Notes: a model not told the origin generated them from the sequence alone. Shown: positions 1 to 9,518, numbered from the stretch's first letter. The stretch is 64,000 nt of DNA from UBA8752 sp002172485 (GCA_042089915.1 JBELJZ010000002.1:1-64000); one strand, 5' to 3'. A program made the numbers and translations.

Positions 1-3000
1 GCCTGCAACTACAACGCCGATGCCACCGATGACGACGGCTCTTGCACCTATGCCGACGCCGGATACGACTGCGACGGAAGCTGCCTCTCTGATGAAGACG
101 GGGACGGCATCTGCGATGCATTCGATCCCTGTGACGATCCGGACCTGACGCCAGTCGTGCTACCCGTCGTACCCGCCACCTTCATTTCAGAGGTGACACT
201 CAACGGCGATCCCGTCGTGGGCATGACGGTCCTTGCCCTGGTCGATGGAGAAACGGTGGGTGTGGATGAGGCCTTCGAATACGAGGGCGGGTCCTGGATC
301 AGCATGAGCCTCTACACGATGGGAGGAGATGTTGTGGAATTCGAACTCTTCGACGCCGCGGAATGTGAGCTGTACGACATTGACCTGACCCTGACCGTCT
401 CCACGGAAGGAGAGGAATTGGGCACGTTTGACGCACCGGGCGACCTGCCTTTCCTCAGTGACGATGCCATTATGGGGTGCACCGATGCCACCGCCTGCAA
501 CTACGACGAAGACGCCAACATCAACGATGGCTCTTGCGAATACCCAGAGGCCGGACTCGATTGTGACGGCAACTGCCTTGCTGACGCCGATGGCGACGGC
601 ATCTGTGACGGGGACGAAATCGAAGGTTGCCAGGACACCATGGCCTGCAACTACAGCGAAGACGCCACCGATGACGACGGCTCCTGCGAATACACGAGCT
701 GCGCCGGTTGTCAGGACGAAGCGGCCTGCAACTACGACAGCGAGGCCACCCTCGATGACGGGTCCTGCGTCTTCGCGGACGAGGGGTACGATTGCGACGG
801 CAACTGCTTGGCCGATGCGGACGGCGACGGCATTTGTGACCCGTTCGACCCCTGCAACGAGCCCAACTTCGACGTCACCGTCTTGCCGGTGATTCCGAAC
901 ACCATCATTGCCAATGTGACGCTCGACGGCATGCCCATCTATGGTGGCATCGTCATCGCCACGGCCGACGACGTGGTCATCGGTGCCGGCATGACGTTTG
1001 AATTCGAAGGCGCTTCGTACGTCAACATGAACCTCTACCTCGAGGCGGGACAAACCGTCTCCCTGGACCTGTTCGACGCGGACGAATGCGCTTTGTACGA
1101 GCTCGACTTCGACCTCTTGGCCACCGAAGAAGGCGGCGAGCTGGGCACCTTCGACGACCCGGCTGACTTGCCCTATCTCTCTGGTGACGCCATCGAGGGC
1201 TGCATGGATGAAACGGCCTGCAACTACAACGAAAACGCCACCATTCCGGCCACGTGTGTGTACCCGGAGCAATACTGCGGAGCAGACTACTACAACTGCG
1301 ATTGCGAATGCCTCAATGACGCGGATGGAGACGGCATTTGCGACGAGGCTGAAGTCGTGGGCTGCGGAGACGAACTCGCTTGCAACTACGATGCGGATGC
1401 CACCGACATTGACAATGCGCTCTGTACCTATCCCGCCGAGGACTATCTCGATTGCGACGGCAACTGCTTGAGCGATGTGGACGGCGACGGCTTGTGCGAC
1501 GAGGAGGAAATCCCCGGTTGTACCGACGAAGAGGCCTGCAACTACAACGCTGACGCCACCGATGAAGACAACTCCTGCGAGTATGCTGAAATCGGTTTCG
1601 ACTGTGACGGTAACCCGCTCGAACTCGACCCCTGTGATCCCGATTGTATCGTGTTTGATCCACCCGTGGAGGACTACACGGTCGAGTGCCTCTCCGACCT
1701 GGTTGACATGACCTGTGAGAGCCCGACCTCTGCACTCAACACCTGCACAGGGGCTACCTATGAGGACATTGCCTGTGTGTCCACACCTTCGGACCAGCCG
1801 TACATGGCGGGTGAGGCCACCACGGCTTTTGGTAGCGGTCCCGATGCTGCGCTGCGCATCTATGGCTTGTCCATGGCCGGCTTTGCCGAGTCCGACTACT
1901 TCGTCGAAACCGGCGACGGATTGTCCTTCAGCCAATACGCCAATGGCGTGGCCATCCTTGAGGGATCCGTGGTGAACGAGAACAACCCGAACCAAGGATT
2001 TGACCTCTTCTACGTGTTCGACCAAGGGGTCTCCGGTGCCGAATGGGCCGCCATGGGCAAAGGATTCAAGTACATCTATACCTGTGAAGATCTGCCCTTC
2101 GACGAATGGGACATCTACATGCTGAAGAGCGACCAGAGCTTCCTGACGGGAACCGGGGACTTCGAGGGCAGCTTGCTGACCGTCAACCACGCCCCGAGCA
2201 ATGGCTACTTCGGCTTCCAAGTGGGTGAAGGTGCCAATGACCACAACTGCGACTTCGGCATGGGCGGCTGGTTCGCCTGGGAAGGCCAGATCAATGGCCA
2301 ACCGGTGAACGGCGCCCTCGGTGATGTCATCGTGGACGTGACCCTGTCTCCGGTGACCCCGGACGTCAACGACCCCTGTGTGACCAACATCTACACGGTG
2401 ATCGACGACAGCTGTGGCGCCATCAATGTCACGCAGCAAGTCTGCCGACTTGACCAGACGCCTCCGACGTTCGACTTCTGCCCGTCAGATACGGTCATCG
2501 CTTGTGGAGACGACCTGCCTGAGGTCCCGACCCTGACCGCCACGGACAACTGTGACGACGAAGGCAGCCCGATCGTGACCTACCTCGGAGAGGAGGTGAT
2601 CGAACTGACCTCCAGCGCGTGCTACACGTTGCAGCGCACGTGGGAGGCCACCGACCTCTTCGACAACACCGCGACCTGCACCCAACTTGTCCACGTCGAG
2701 GACAACGTGGCACCGGACATCGACCTCATGATTCCTGGCGACTTGCAGGTGTCCGTGACGGCGATGTGCACGGCGGACTTGAGTACCGACATGACGGGCT
2801 TGGCCTCTGCGGATTACACCGACAACTGTGCCTTCGATTCCGGCGACATCACGTACCTCGACATCGTGACCGACAGCACCGCTGCCGGATGTTACACCGT
2901 CGAGCGTCTCTGGACGGCCACGGCTGTGGACAGCTGTGGCAATGTGGCCGAAGCCACGGGTACGCAGACCATCGACGTCATCGACGAGCAAGCGCCTGTC

Positions 3001-6000
3001 ATCACGTTGAGCGACACCCAACCGGAAATCGCCTGCGACGCATGGAACTGCGACCTCGACGAACTCGTGGGCCTTGGACTGGTGTCTTGGGAGGACAACT
3101 GCGGCATCGACACCGCCTACATCGTCTGTGAGCCCATGTCGGGTGGCTGTGTGTCTCCGGTGCCCACCTGGGACGTCGCCTACACGGTGGTCGACCAATG
3201 CGGCAACAGCACCACCATGCACCAGTTCATCCTGCTGATCGACACGGTCGCCCCGACCATCGACATCACTTGCCCGGCCGATGTGGTCGTGGAGTTGGAT
3301 GCCAATTGTGAAGGTGAATTGGATCCCGCCCAATCCGGCGAAGTGTCCATCACCAGCACGGACAACTGCGATGCCGCTCCTGAACTGAGCTACACCATCG
3401 AGGACAGCGCGCCAGAGTACACGTGCGCCGGCACCTACGTCATCACCCGCACGTTCTTCGCCGTCTCAACGGATCACTGTGGCAACACGGCCACAGCCAC
3501 CTGCACGCAATTGCTCACGGTGGTGGATGTCACGGCTCCTGTGATTACCTCCATCACGTGCCCAGCCGACACCACCCTCGCCCTCGGCGAAGACTGCACG
3601 GCTGACTTCAGCCAAATCGGAGCACCCAACGTGGTGGCCGAAGATGGTTGCGACGCCAACCCTACGGTCATGACCTACTTCGAGGACGGCCCCTCCACGC
3701 CGACCTGCGATGGCAGCGATGGCAGCGCCGATGGCAGCTTGAGCTTCGAGCGGACGTTCTTCGCCTATGCCGTGGACGCCTGCGGCAATGTGAGCGACAC
3801 CGTATCCTGCGTGCAGACCATCACGGCTGTGGACGATACTGCACCCAGCTTTGGTGACTTCCCTGCCTACGAATCCGTGTCTTGCGAGATGCTGTCCGAC
3901 CCGCTCGACCCCACCCAGCTCCCGCTGGAGGCGTTCGACAATTGTGACGACAGCCTGACCATCGCCATCGAGGCTTGGCCACTCAGCGGTTCTTGCCCTG
4001 GAAGCTGGATGCGCATCTGGACGGCCACGGACGATTGTGGCAACAGCGTCATGGCCGAACAGTACATCGCCCTGTATGACGATGAAGCTCCGGTGATCAC
4101 TTGCCCGTCCGACACCGTGCTCTCTGCCGGGGTGGACATGGCGGCCGACACGACGACCGCGACCCTCGGCATGGCCACAGCCACGGACAACTGCAGCCAG
4201 TGGTCGGACATCGACATCACGTGGGTGGACGACGACTTCACCGTGGACTGCACCGGGGACGACGACCTGTCGGAAGGCACGATGACGTTCACGCGCACCT
4301 TCACCGCGGAGGACTTCTGCGAGAACACGGACAGCTGTGAGCAGCTGATCACCCTCGTGGACGACCTCGGCCCGGTGGCGGAAGTGGAGAATGTCTCCAT
4401 CGCCTGTGCCGATTACGATCCCACGCAGACCTACGGGGACTTCACCGCCACGGACAACTTCGACACCGACGTGTCCTGGAGCTGGGCTGAAGACAGCGTG
4501 TACGCCCAAGAATGCACGGGCACCTACCTCGCGGACCGCACATGGACCTTCGTGGACGACTGCGGCAACGCCACCGAAGTCCAGCAGACGCTGTCCATCT
4601 TCGATGATGTGGCCCCCGAGGTGCTCGCTGGCGACATGTTCCTCGAGCTCTCCTGCGAGGAGTACAGCGATGAAGTGTCCCCGGAGAACATCCTGATCGT
4701 CGTGGAGGACGCTTGCGGAAGCGAGGTGTCCATCACCTTCTTCGACACCCCGTTCAGCGGCAGCTGCGTGCAGCCCGTGGGCATGTTCATGCGCACCTAC
4801 ACGTTCGAGGACGACTGCGGCAACGCCAACATGTTCACCCAGTTCATCGAGCTGTATGACAACACGCCGCCGGTCATCGACATGACCTGCCCGGCAGACA
4901 CGGTGCTCGCAGCCGATGCCGATTGCGCTGCGGACCTGTCCGTCGACGCGCTCGGTCTCGCCGAGGTGATCGCCACGGACAACTGTGGCGGTGCAGCCCC
5001 GGACGTCGAATTGACCTGGATGGACCACGACACGACGGAAACCTGCGCTGGCAGCTTCAGCTTCACGCGGACCTTCACGGCCGTGGCCATCGACAACTGT
5101 GGCAATACCGCCACGGCCACCTGCCAACAGTTGGTTGGTGTGGAAGACGTCACGGCACCTGAATTCGTCGAGGCCCTTCCGGAGGACGCCACGGTGTCCT
5201 GTGACGCGCTGCCGGAGGCGGCTGTCCTGACTGCCACTGACGCGTGCGACAGTGCACCGATGGTGGACTTCAGCGAGGTGACCAACGACGACGACGATTG
5301 CGCCAGCAACTACATGCTGGTCCGCACGTGGACCGCCACCGATGCCTGTGGCAACAGCACGTCTCACGAGCAGACGCTCACCGTGGTGGACAACACCGCA
5401 CCCGAGTGGGCTTCCGAGCTTCCGGCCGACACCACCGTGTCCTGTGATGCCATTCCAGAAGCCGCCGTACTCGACGTGTTTGACAGCTGTGACGGCAGCC
5501 TAGAAGCCACCTTCAATGAAGGCGCTGTCGACGGGGACTGTGCCCAAGCCCAGACCTTGACCCGCACCTGGTCTGCGATGGACTGCGCCGGCAACGCCAT
5601 CTCCCACGTCCAAGTCATCACGGTCATCGACACGACGGCACCGGTGATCTCCGGACCGCTGACCCTCGAGGTGCCCTGCACCGACTGGGGCATGGATACG
5701 GTGTATGCCGAGGTGACGGACAATTGCGACCCCGACGTCGAGCTTGTCCTCCTCAACGAGATTGAAGTGAGTGGATCCTGTGCGGGCAGCTACCTGCTGA
5801 CCTATGCTGCCATGGACGCCTGTGGCAATGCGGACACCCTCGTCCAGTCCATCGACCTGGTCGATACGGAGGCGCCGGTCTTCACCTTCATCCCGCAAGA
5901 CACGACCTTATCCTGTGACAACGACTACACCGTGGGCAGCCTCGGTGCTGCTCAAGCCGCGGACGGCTGCGACAGCGACGTCGAAATCGGCTACAGCGAC

Positions 6001-8070
6001 AGCATTGTCCTGATCAACGATTGCGCGGGCACGGCAGAAGTGGTCCGCACGTGGACCGCTGAAGACGAGTGCGGCAACAACAAGACGGTGGACCAGCTCA
6101 TCACGCTCATCGATGAGACGGCTCCCGAGTTCGTGGAAGCCCTTCCGGCCGACACCACGGTCACCTGCGACATGGTGCCGGTGGGCGTCATTTTGACGGC
6201 CACGGACAACTGCGATCCGGATGTGGTGGTCAACTACGCCGAGGTGATGGACGACGACGACCTGTGCCCGCACAACTACACGTTGACCCGCACCTGGTCT
6301 GCCATGGATTGCGCAGGCAACCCGCTGAGCCACACCCAAGTGGTGACTGTGATCGACTCGGTGGCTCCAGTGTTCACGGGTGGCCCGATGGACACCACGG
6401 TCGCGTGCGACGCCGTTCCGGCTCCGGCCGAGCTGCTCATGCTCCAAGCCGAAGACCAATGCGACGACGCGTTGAGCTACGCCTATGAAGGTGAAGTGCT
6501 CACCGAAGGTGACTGCACCAACGGCTACAGCTTGACCCGCACCTGGTCTGCGACGGACTGCGCCGGCAACCAGAGCGAATGGATGCAAACCCTGACCGTC
6601 ATCGACACGGTGGCTCCGGTGATCACGCTGACATTTGACGATGGCAGCATGGCCCACGATACGACCGTCTCCTGCCTGGATGAGGCGCCCCTGGTCGATG
6701 CCATCGCCGCCGATGCATGCGACGGTGCTCCAACCGTGGAGATGGCCATCGACACGCTTGGACTCGACGACTGTGGCAATGCCACCATTGCCTACCTCGT
6801 GAGCTCCAGCGACGATTGCGGCAACCAGAGCGAGGCGAGCATCACCATCACGGTGAGCGACGAGACCACGCCGGAATGGCTCAACACCTGCGGATTGGAT
6901 GACGGCGAGGTGGTCGACGTCTGTGCGGAGGACTTCACTGGCGGCACCTTGTTGCCGTCCACGGAGGCCTGCGAAGTCACTGCGACGGACAACTGCGGTG
7001 GCGACGTCAGCATCGAACTCGAGACCGAATCCATCGGAGAGTTCGCGCCGAACGACAGCGTCCTGCAGTACTGCACGAGCGTCACACCGGAAGCCTATTC
7101 CGACGACGAGACCTGCAACGGTTATGAGACCCACGCCGCCCGCCTCTTCAACTTCGCTGGAGGAGAATTCTACTCCACGCAAGGAGCAGGTGTGGTCAGC
7201 CAGCTCGCCAATGGCGATTGGGTGATCGAAGAGACCTTGGTGGACAACAGCAACCCGAACGCGGGTTGGACGGTGTCCTTCACCCTCACCGACGGCATGG
7301 ACTTCGACACGTGGTCCAACCAGGATTTCCCAACCAGCTTCAAGCAGGACTGCGAGAACCTGACCGACTACCACGAGGACTGGACGTACTGGTTCCTTTC
7401 TGAAGGCACCTTGACCGGATGGGGAGAATACGAGGGCAGCTTCCTCACGTGTACCCACCAGCCGGCCAACCAGTTCTACCGTTTCCAAGTCGGTCTCGGC
7501 GCCAACAACATGAACGAGAACTACAGCTACAGCGGCTGGTTCTTCTACTCCGGCACCCACCTCAACACGCCGGTCATGGGCTCGGGCGACTTCTTCGGCG
7601 ACCTCGATTGCGCGCTGCCATACCAGATTGCATACGACTACACGGCCACGGATTGCAGCGGCAACGCCGCCGAATTCGGCTACACGATCAACGTCACGGG
7701 TGAAGTGTGTGACGGGGAAGGTGGCGCTGGCCTCGCCGGAACGGACACGGGCTCCACGCCACAACACCTCGGCGTCCAAGCCGCCGCAACCGGCGAGGCA
7801 CGTGGTCCGCTCCAAGTGTCCCACATCGCGCCGAACCCGACACAGGACCACGCTCGGATTGGATTCAATGCCCTCAAAGCGATGCGCCTCGAGGTCCAGC
7901 TCTTCGACGCCTCAGGCATGTTCGTCAAGAACCTGTTCAACGGTCACGTCGAAAAGGACCAGATGTACACCTTGGACATCCAAGCCTCCGCGCTCCAAAG
8001 CGGAGTCTACCAGGTGCGCATGATGTCCAGCGAGGTCACGATTGTCAAACAATTCCTGGTCACCAAGTAA
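1..8070 (+). CDS. Giant secreted repeat protein with HYR-like array and T9SS tail (5' partial)
   Basis: The frame is open from base 1, so the GTG at 157 is not a convincing start: the same repeat type continues upstream of it and the N-terminus lies outside the window. 2,689 residues are visible. Order: Cys-rich modules (GCxDxxACNY...DGSC followed by DCDGNCL and DxDGDGICD, bases 1-1620) interrupted by two copies of a ~110-residue module; a ~190-residue domain (about 1765-2340); about 18 HYR/Ig-like repeats with a TDNC...CGN...VxDxxAP pattern (2455-6882); a second copy of the ~190-residue domain (7060-7614); and a C-terminal T9SS type A sorting domain (NPTQDHARIGF onward, ending in FLVTK). The family logic is export through the outer membrane by T9SS with removal of the tail. 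The DxDxDG loops suggest calcium binding. Likely an adhesin or surface-layer protein; no enzymatic domain is seen. Confidence 0.9.
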   Translation, partial: ACNYNADATDDDGSCTYADAGYDCDGSCLSDEDGDGICDAFDPCDDPDLTPVVLPVVPATFISEVTLNGDPVVGMTVLALVDGETVGVDEAFEYEGGSWISMSLYTMGGDVVEFELFDAAECELYDIDLTLTVSTEGEELGTFDAPGDLPFLSDDAIMGCTDATACNYDEDANINDGSCEYPEAGLDCDGNCLADADGDGICDGDEIEGCQDTMACNYSEDATDDDGSCEYTSCAGCQDEAACNYDSEATLDDGSCVFADEGYDCDGNCLADADGDGICDPFDPCNEPNFDVTVLPVIPNTIIANVTLDGMPIYGGIVIATADDVVIGAGMTFEFEGASYVNMNLYLEAGQTVSLDLFDADECALYELDFDLLATEEGGELGTFDDPADLPYLSGDAIEGCMDETACNYNENATIPATCVYPEQYCGADYYNCDCECLNDADGDGICDEAEVVGCGDELACNYDADATDIDNALCTYPAEDYLDCDGNCLSDVDGDGLCDEEEIPGCTDEEACNYNADATDEDNSCEYAEIGFDCDGNPLELDPCDPDCIVFDPPVEDYTVECLSDLVDMTCESPTSALNTCTGATYEDIACVSTPSDQPYMAGEATTAFGSGPDAALRIYGLSMAGFAESDYFVETGDGLSFSQYANGVAILEGSVVNENNPNQGFDLFYVFDQGVSGAEWAAMGKGFKYIYTCEDLPFDEWDIYMLKSDQSFLTGTGDFEGSLLTVNHAPSNGYFGFQVGEGANDHNCDFGMGGWFAWEGQINGQPVNGALGDVIVDVTLSPVTPDVNDPCVTNIYTVIDDSCGAINVTQQVCRLDQTPPTFDFCPSDTVIACGDDLPEVPTLTATDNCDDEGSPIVTYLGEEVIELTSSACYTLQRTWEATDLFDNTATCTQLVHVEDNVAPDIDLMIPGDLQVSVTAMCTADLSTDMTGLASADYTDNCAFDSGDITYLDIVTDSTAAGCYTVERLWTATAVDSCGNVAEATGTQTIDVIDEQAPVITLSDTQPEIACDAWNCDLDELVGLGLVSWEDNCGIDTAYIVCEPMSGGCVSPVPTWDVAYTVVDQCGNSTTMHQFILLIDTVAPTIDITCPADVVVELDANCEGELDPAQSGEVSITSTDNCDAAPELSYTIEDSAPEYTCAGTYVITRTFFAVSTDHCGNTATATCTQLLTVVDVTAPVITSITCPADTTLALGEDCTADFSQIGAPNVVAEDGCDANPTVMTYFEDGPSTPTCDGSDGSADGSLSFERTFFAYAVDACGNVSDTVSCVQTITAVDDTAPSFGDFPAYESVSCEMLSDPLDPTQLPLEAFDNCDDSLTIAIEAWPLSGSCPGSWMRIWTATDDCGNSVMAEQYIALYDDEAPVITCPSDTVLSAGVDMAADTTTATLGMATATDNCSQWSDIDITWVDDDFTVDCTGDDDLSEGTMTFTRTFTAEDFCENTDSCEQLITLVDDLGPVAEVENVSIACADYDPTQTYGDFTATDNFDTDVSWSWAEDSVYAQECTGTYLADRTWTFVDDCGNATEVQQTLSIFDDVAPEVLAGDMFLELSCEEYSDEVSPENILIVVEDACGSEVSITFFDTPFSGSCVQPVGMFMRTYTFEDDCGNANMFTQFIELYDNTPPVIDMTCPADTVLAADADCAADLSVDALGLAEVIATDNCGGAAPDVELTWMDHDTTETCAGSFSFTRTFTAVAIDNCGNTATATCQQLVGVEDVTAPEFVEALPEDATVSCDALPEAAVLTATDACDSAPMVDFSEVTNDDDDCASNYMLVRTWTATDACGNSTSHEQTLTVVDNTAPEWASELPADTTVSCDAIPEAAVLDVFDSCDGSLEATFNEGAVDGDCAQAQTLTRTWSAMDCAGNAISHVQVITVIDTTAPVISGPLTLEVPCTDWGMDTVYAEVTDNCDPDVELVLLNEIEVSGSCAGSYLLTYAAMDACGNADTLVQSIDLVDTEAPVFTFIPQDTTLSCDNDYTVGSLGAAQAADGCDSDVEIGYSDSIVLINDCAGTAEVVRTWTAEDECGNNKTVDQLITLIDETAPEFVEALPADTTVTCDMVPVGVILTATDNCDPDVVVNYAEVMDDDDLCPHNYTLTRTWSAMDCAGNPLSHTQVVTVIDSVAPVFTGGPMDTTVACDAVPAPAELLMLQAEDQCDDALSYAYEGEVLTEGDCTNGYSLTRTWSATDCAGNQSEWMQTLTVIDTVAPVITLTFDDGSMAHDTTVSCLDEAPLVDAIAADACDGAPTVEMAIDTLGLDDCGNATIAYLVSSSDDCGNQSEASITITVSDETTPEWLNTCGLDDGEVVDVCAEDFTGGTLLPSTEACEVTATDNCGGDVSIELETESIGEFAPNDSVLQYCTSVTPEAYSDDETCNGYETHAARLFNFAGGEFYSTQGAGVVSQLANGDWVIEETLVDNSNPNAGWTVSFTLTDGMDFDTWSNQDFPTSFKQDCENLTDYHEDWTYWFLSEGTLTGWGEYEGSFLTCTHQPANQFYRFQVGLGANNMNENYSYSGWFFYSGTHLNTPVMGSGDFFGDLDCALPYQIAYDYTATDCSGNAAEFGYTINVTGEVCDGEGGAGLAGTDTGSTPQHLGVQAAATGEARGPLQVSHIAPNPTQDHARIGFNALKAMRLEVQLFDASGMFVKNLFNGHVEKDQMYTLDIQASALQSGVYQVRMMSSEVTIVKQFLVTK
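145..474 (+). repeat. Module A copy 1 within the giant protein
   Basis: A 110-codon module that recurs at 868-1197. Shared landmarks at the same offsets are a VLPVxP start, a VTLxGxP step, FEFEG or FEYEG, a LFDAxEC motif, and a GELGTFDxPxDLP(F/Y)LS end running into a GCxD Cys module. The copies have diverged clearly at DNA level, so this is an old internal duplication. Confidence 0.8.
868..1197 (+). repeat. Module A copy 2 within the giant protein
   Basis: Second copy of the 110-residue module at 145-474, the same length and the same terminal GTFDxPxDLP motif. It is likewise preceded by a DxDGDGICDPFDPC-type linker and followed by a GCMDETACNY Cys module. Confidence 0.8.
1765..2340 (+). repeat. 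Module B copy 1, flanking the HYR array on its N-terminal side
   Basis: A ~190-residue beta-rich domain that recurs at 7060-7614. Conserved points: LxNG.W..E.. near an NxNPN(Q/A)G(F/W) motif, a (F/W)KxxxxCE(D/N)L segment, a W-x-Y/W-hydrophobic core (DIYMLKS / TYWFLSE), G-(D/E)-(F/Y)EGS(L/F)LT, FQVG.GAN and a (G/S)GWF.(W/Y).G end. I do not recognise it as a named family. Confidence 0.75.
2455..6882 (+). repeat. Array of about 18 HYR-like repeats
   Basis: Each unit is roughly 75-100 residues and contains a TDNC or equivalent, a later Cys, (R/Y)TWTATDxCGN, and a closing TVVDxTAPVI strand that opens the next unit. This matches the HYR/immunoglobulin-like fold pattern common in T9SS cargo. Unit 7 has CEN instead of CGN, and several late units use DCAGN. 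Confidence 0.85.
7060..7614 (+). repeat. Module B copy 2, flanking the HYR array on its C-terminal side
   Basis: Second copy of the ~190-residue domain at 1765-2340. It holds the FQVGLGAN and SGWFFYSG motifs and sits between the last HYR unit and a final partial HYR strand that precedes the T9SS tail. Confidence 0.75.
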
Positions 8071-8094
8071 TCTGCTGAGCATCTGATGCTCACG

Positions 8095-8126
8095 GGCCCC
8101 CGCCCCATCATGGGTGGGGGCCTTTT
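8095..8126 (+). terminator. Rho-independent terminator after the giant gene
   Basis: A strong G+C stem (left arm 8095-8105, right arm 8112-8122, one G-T pair) with a short CATCAT loop, followed by TTTTC. It lies 25 bp past the TAA at 8068-8070. An ATG inside or just before it (8086) would extend the next ORF, but that is not a credible start. Confidence 0.85.
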
Positions 8127-8159
8127 CATTCCACCTTCCGAACAATCCCGATCCACCCG

Positions 8160-8167
8160 TAATTTTC
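8160..8167 (+). promoter_or_regulatory. -7-like box TAATTTTC
   Basis: Resembles the Bacteroidota TAnnTTTG -7 element. It ends 5 nt before the ATG at 8173, right after the upstream terminator. Confidence 0.45.
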
Positions 8168-8172
8168 TAGGC

Positions 8173-9306
8173 ATGTTACGTGTCCTTTCCCTTTTCGTTC
8201 AAGGCGGTATGCTCTTGGCCTTCCTTCTGGGGTCCCAGATCGCGAGCGCGCAATGGCCTTACAACCCCAACGCCGATGGCGACAGCCTGATTGGTGCTGG
8301 GGACATCCTCGAGATTCTCGGGCTATTCGGCAGCACGTGGGAAGACAACGGGATTCTGGGCATCGCCAGTGGCGGAACCGGAGCTGCCTCTGCTGACTCT
8401 GCGCGGGCAGCTCTCGGGCTGAGTTTCATTTCCGACTCCACCACCACCCAGGGCATCAACACCTACGTCTGGACGTGGGTGGAAGACGATTTCCGTGTGA
8501 CCGGTCAAATGGCCCAAGGCCGCAATGTGACCGCCCCCGGATCGTACGCCTCTGCGCTCGGCGACGGCAGCGATGCCATTGGCAACTACAGCCACGCGGC
8601 CAACCGGAACACCACGGCCAGTGGCACATGCTCGAGTGCCCTTGGAGAAGGGACGGAGGCCACGGGAACGGCGGCCCATGCGCAGGGCATGTTCACCGAC
8701 GCCACGGCCACCACAGCCCACGCCGAAGGCTACAACACCAAGGCCCAAGCCAACTACGCCCACAGCGAAGGCTATGGCACGGTGGCCAACAACACGGCTG
8801 CCCACGCGGAAGGCTACAACACCACGGCATCCGGCTTCTTTAGCCATGCCTCCAACCGAAACACGGTGGCCAGCGCCACGTGCGCCCATGCCGTGGGCGA
8901 GGGCACCCAAGCCACCGCGGACGCTGCAGCCAGTGAAGGATACTACACAGTCGCTTCCGGCTTTGCGGGGCATGCTGAAGGCTATGAAACCACGGCCAGC
9001 GCCTATGCCTCGAGTGCGGGCGGCTACTACACCGTGGCCGATCAAGCTTATCAGACCGCGGTCGGCAAGTACAATGCCGCCAACCAATCGGGCGTCCTGT
9101 TTGCCGTGGGCAACGGCGATGCGGTCGACAACCGCTCCGACGCCCTGCAGGTCAAGGAAGACGGCTCCATCGTGGTTGGAGGTGACGTCCAGTTCGGCGG
9201 TGTGAGCCTGCAGGACACCCTCGCTTCGCTCAACAGCAGGATCGCCGCGCTGGAGGCCGCAGTGGAAGCCCTCGTGACGGGCCTCAACGGTCCGACCAAC
9301 GACTGA
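8173..9306 (+). CDS. Secreted beta-roll (YadA head-like) repeat protein
   Basis: The ATG at 8173 is chosen because it directly begins a signal peptide (hydrophobic segment ending in SQIASAQ); the longer ORF from 8086 starts inside the terminator. 377 residues. After the signal is a dockerin-like stretch (NADGDSLIGAGDILEILGLFG), then from about residue 115 roughly 13 short repeats of the AxAxGxxTxASGxxSHAEGYxT kind. This is the left-handed parallel beta-roll seen in YadA/Hep_Hag heads and some phage fibres. The C-terminus has a short predicted coiled coil (SLQDTLASLNSRIAALEA), fitting trimerisation. There is no YadA membrane anchor and no recognisable T9SS tail. Role likely surface adhesion or structure; substrate unknown. 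Confidence 0.8.
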   Translation: MLRVLSLFVQGGMLLAFLLGSQIASAQWPYNPNADGDSLIGAGDILEILGLFGSTWEDNGILGIASGGTGAASADSARAALGLSFISDSTTTQGINTYVWTWVEDDFRVTGQMAQGRNVTAPGSYASALGDGSDAIGNYSHAANRNTTASGTCSSALGEGTEATGTAAHAQGMFTDATATTAHAEGYNTKAQANYAHSEGYGTVANNTAAHAEGYNTTASGFFSHASNRNTVASATCAHAVGEGTQATADAAASEGYYTVASGFAGHAEGYETTASAYASSAGGYYTVADQAYQTAVGKYNAANQSGVLFAVGNGDAVDNRSDALQVKEDGSIVVGGDVQFGGVSLQDTLASLNSRIAALEAAVEALVTGLNGPTND

Positions 9307-9352
9307 CACCATGCTTTGAACCCGACAGTGTGGTCGGGTGATTCGCTTTGCT

Positions 9353-9360
9353 TAATTTCG
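9353..9360 (+). promoter_or_regulatory. -7-like box TAATTTCG for tRNA-Gln
   Basis: TAnnTTTG-like octamer ending 19 nt before the mature tRNA 5' end. A small hairpin without a T run (9320-9339, CCCGAC/GTCGGG) lies just upstream and may weakly end the previous transcript. Confidence 0.45.
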
Positions 9361-9379
9361 CCGTCGATTCTTCGCGGAA

Positions 9380-9453
9380 TTCCCCATGGTGTAATGGCAA
9401 CACTACTGATTTTGGTTCAGTCATTCTAGGTTCGAGTCCTAGTGGGGAAACCA
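9380..9453 (+). tRNA. tRNA-Gln (TTG)
   Basis: Full cloverleaf: acceptor TTCCCCA/TGGGGAA, D stem GTG/CAC, anticodon stem ACTGA/TCAGT with loop TTTTGGT (anticodon TTG at 9412-9414), and T arm CTAGG-TTCGAGT-CCTAG. The discriminator A is followed by an encoded CCA (9451-9453). Confidence 0.95.
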
Positions 9454-9488
9454 CGAAGTGCAAGGCGAAAGTCAATACAACCGCACGA

Positions 9489-9518
9489 AGACCGGCACCC
9501 GAGGTGACCGGTCTTTTT
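9489..9518 (+). terminator. Terminator after tRNA-Gln
   Basis: 7-bp stem AGACCGG (9489-9495) / CCGGTCT (9508-9514) followed by a T-rich tract (TCTTTTTCTTTT). It ends the tRNA transcript ahead of the aldehyde dehydrogenase. Confidence 0.8.

Noticed and set aside
157..159. GTG as the start of the giant gene
   Set aside because: Frame 1 is open from base 1 and encodes the same ACNY...DGSC repeat upstream, so the true start is outside the window.
2455..6882. CRISPR or simple tandem DNA repeat
   Set aside because: The repetition is at protein level with diverged units of variable length and no constant spacers.
187..7851. Long minus-strand ORFs (750, 633 and 647 residues) under the giant protein gene
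   Set aside because: Repetitive, His/Val/Arg-rich translations mirroring the plus-strand repeats; no start context, signal or domain. An artefact of GC-rich codon bias.
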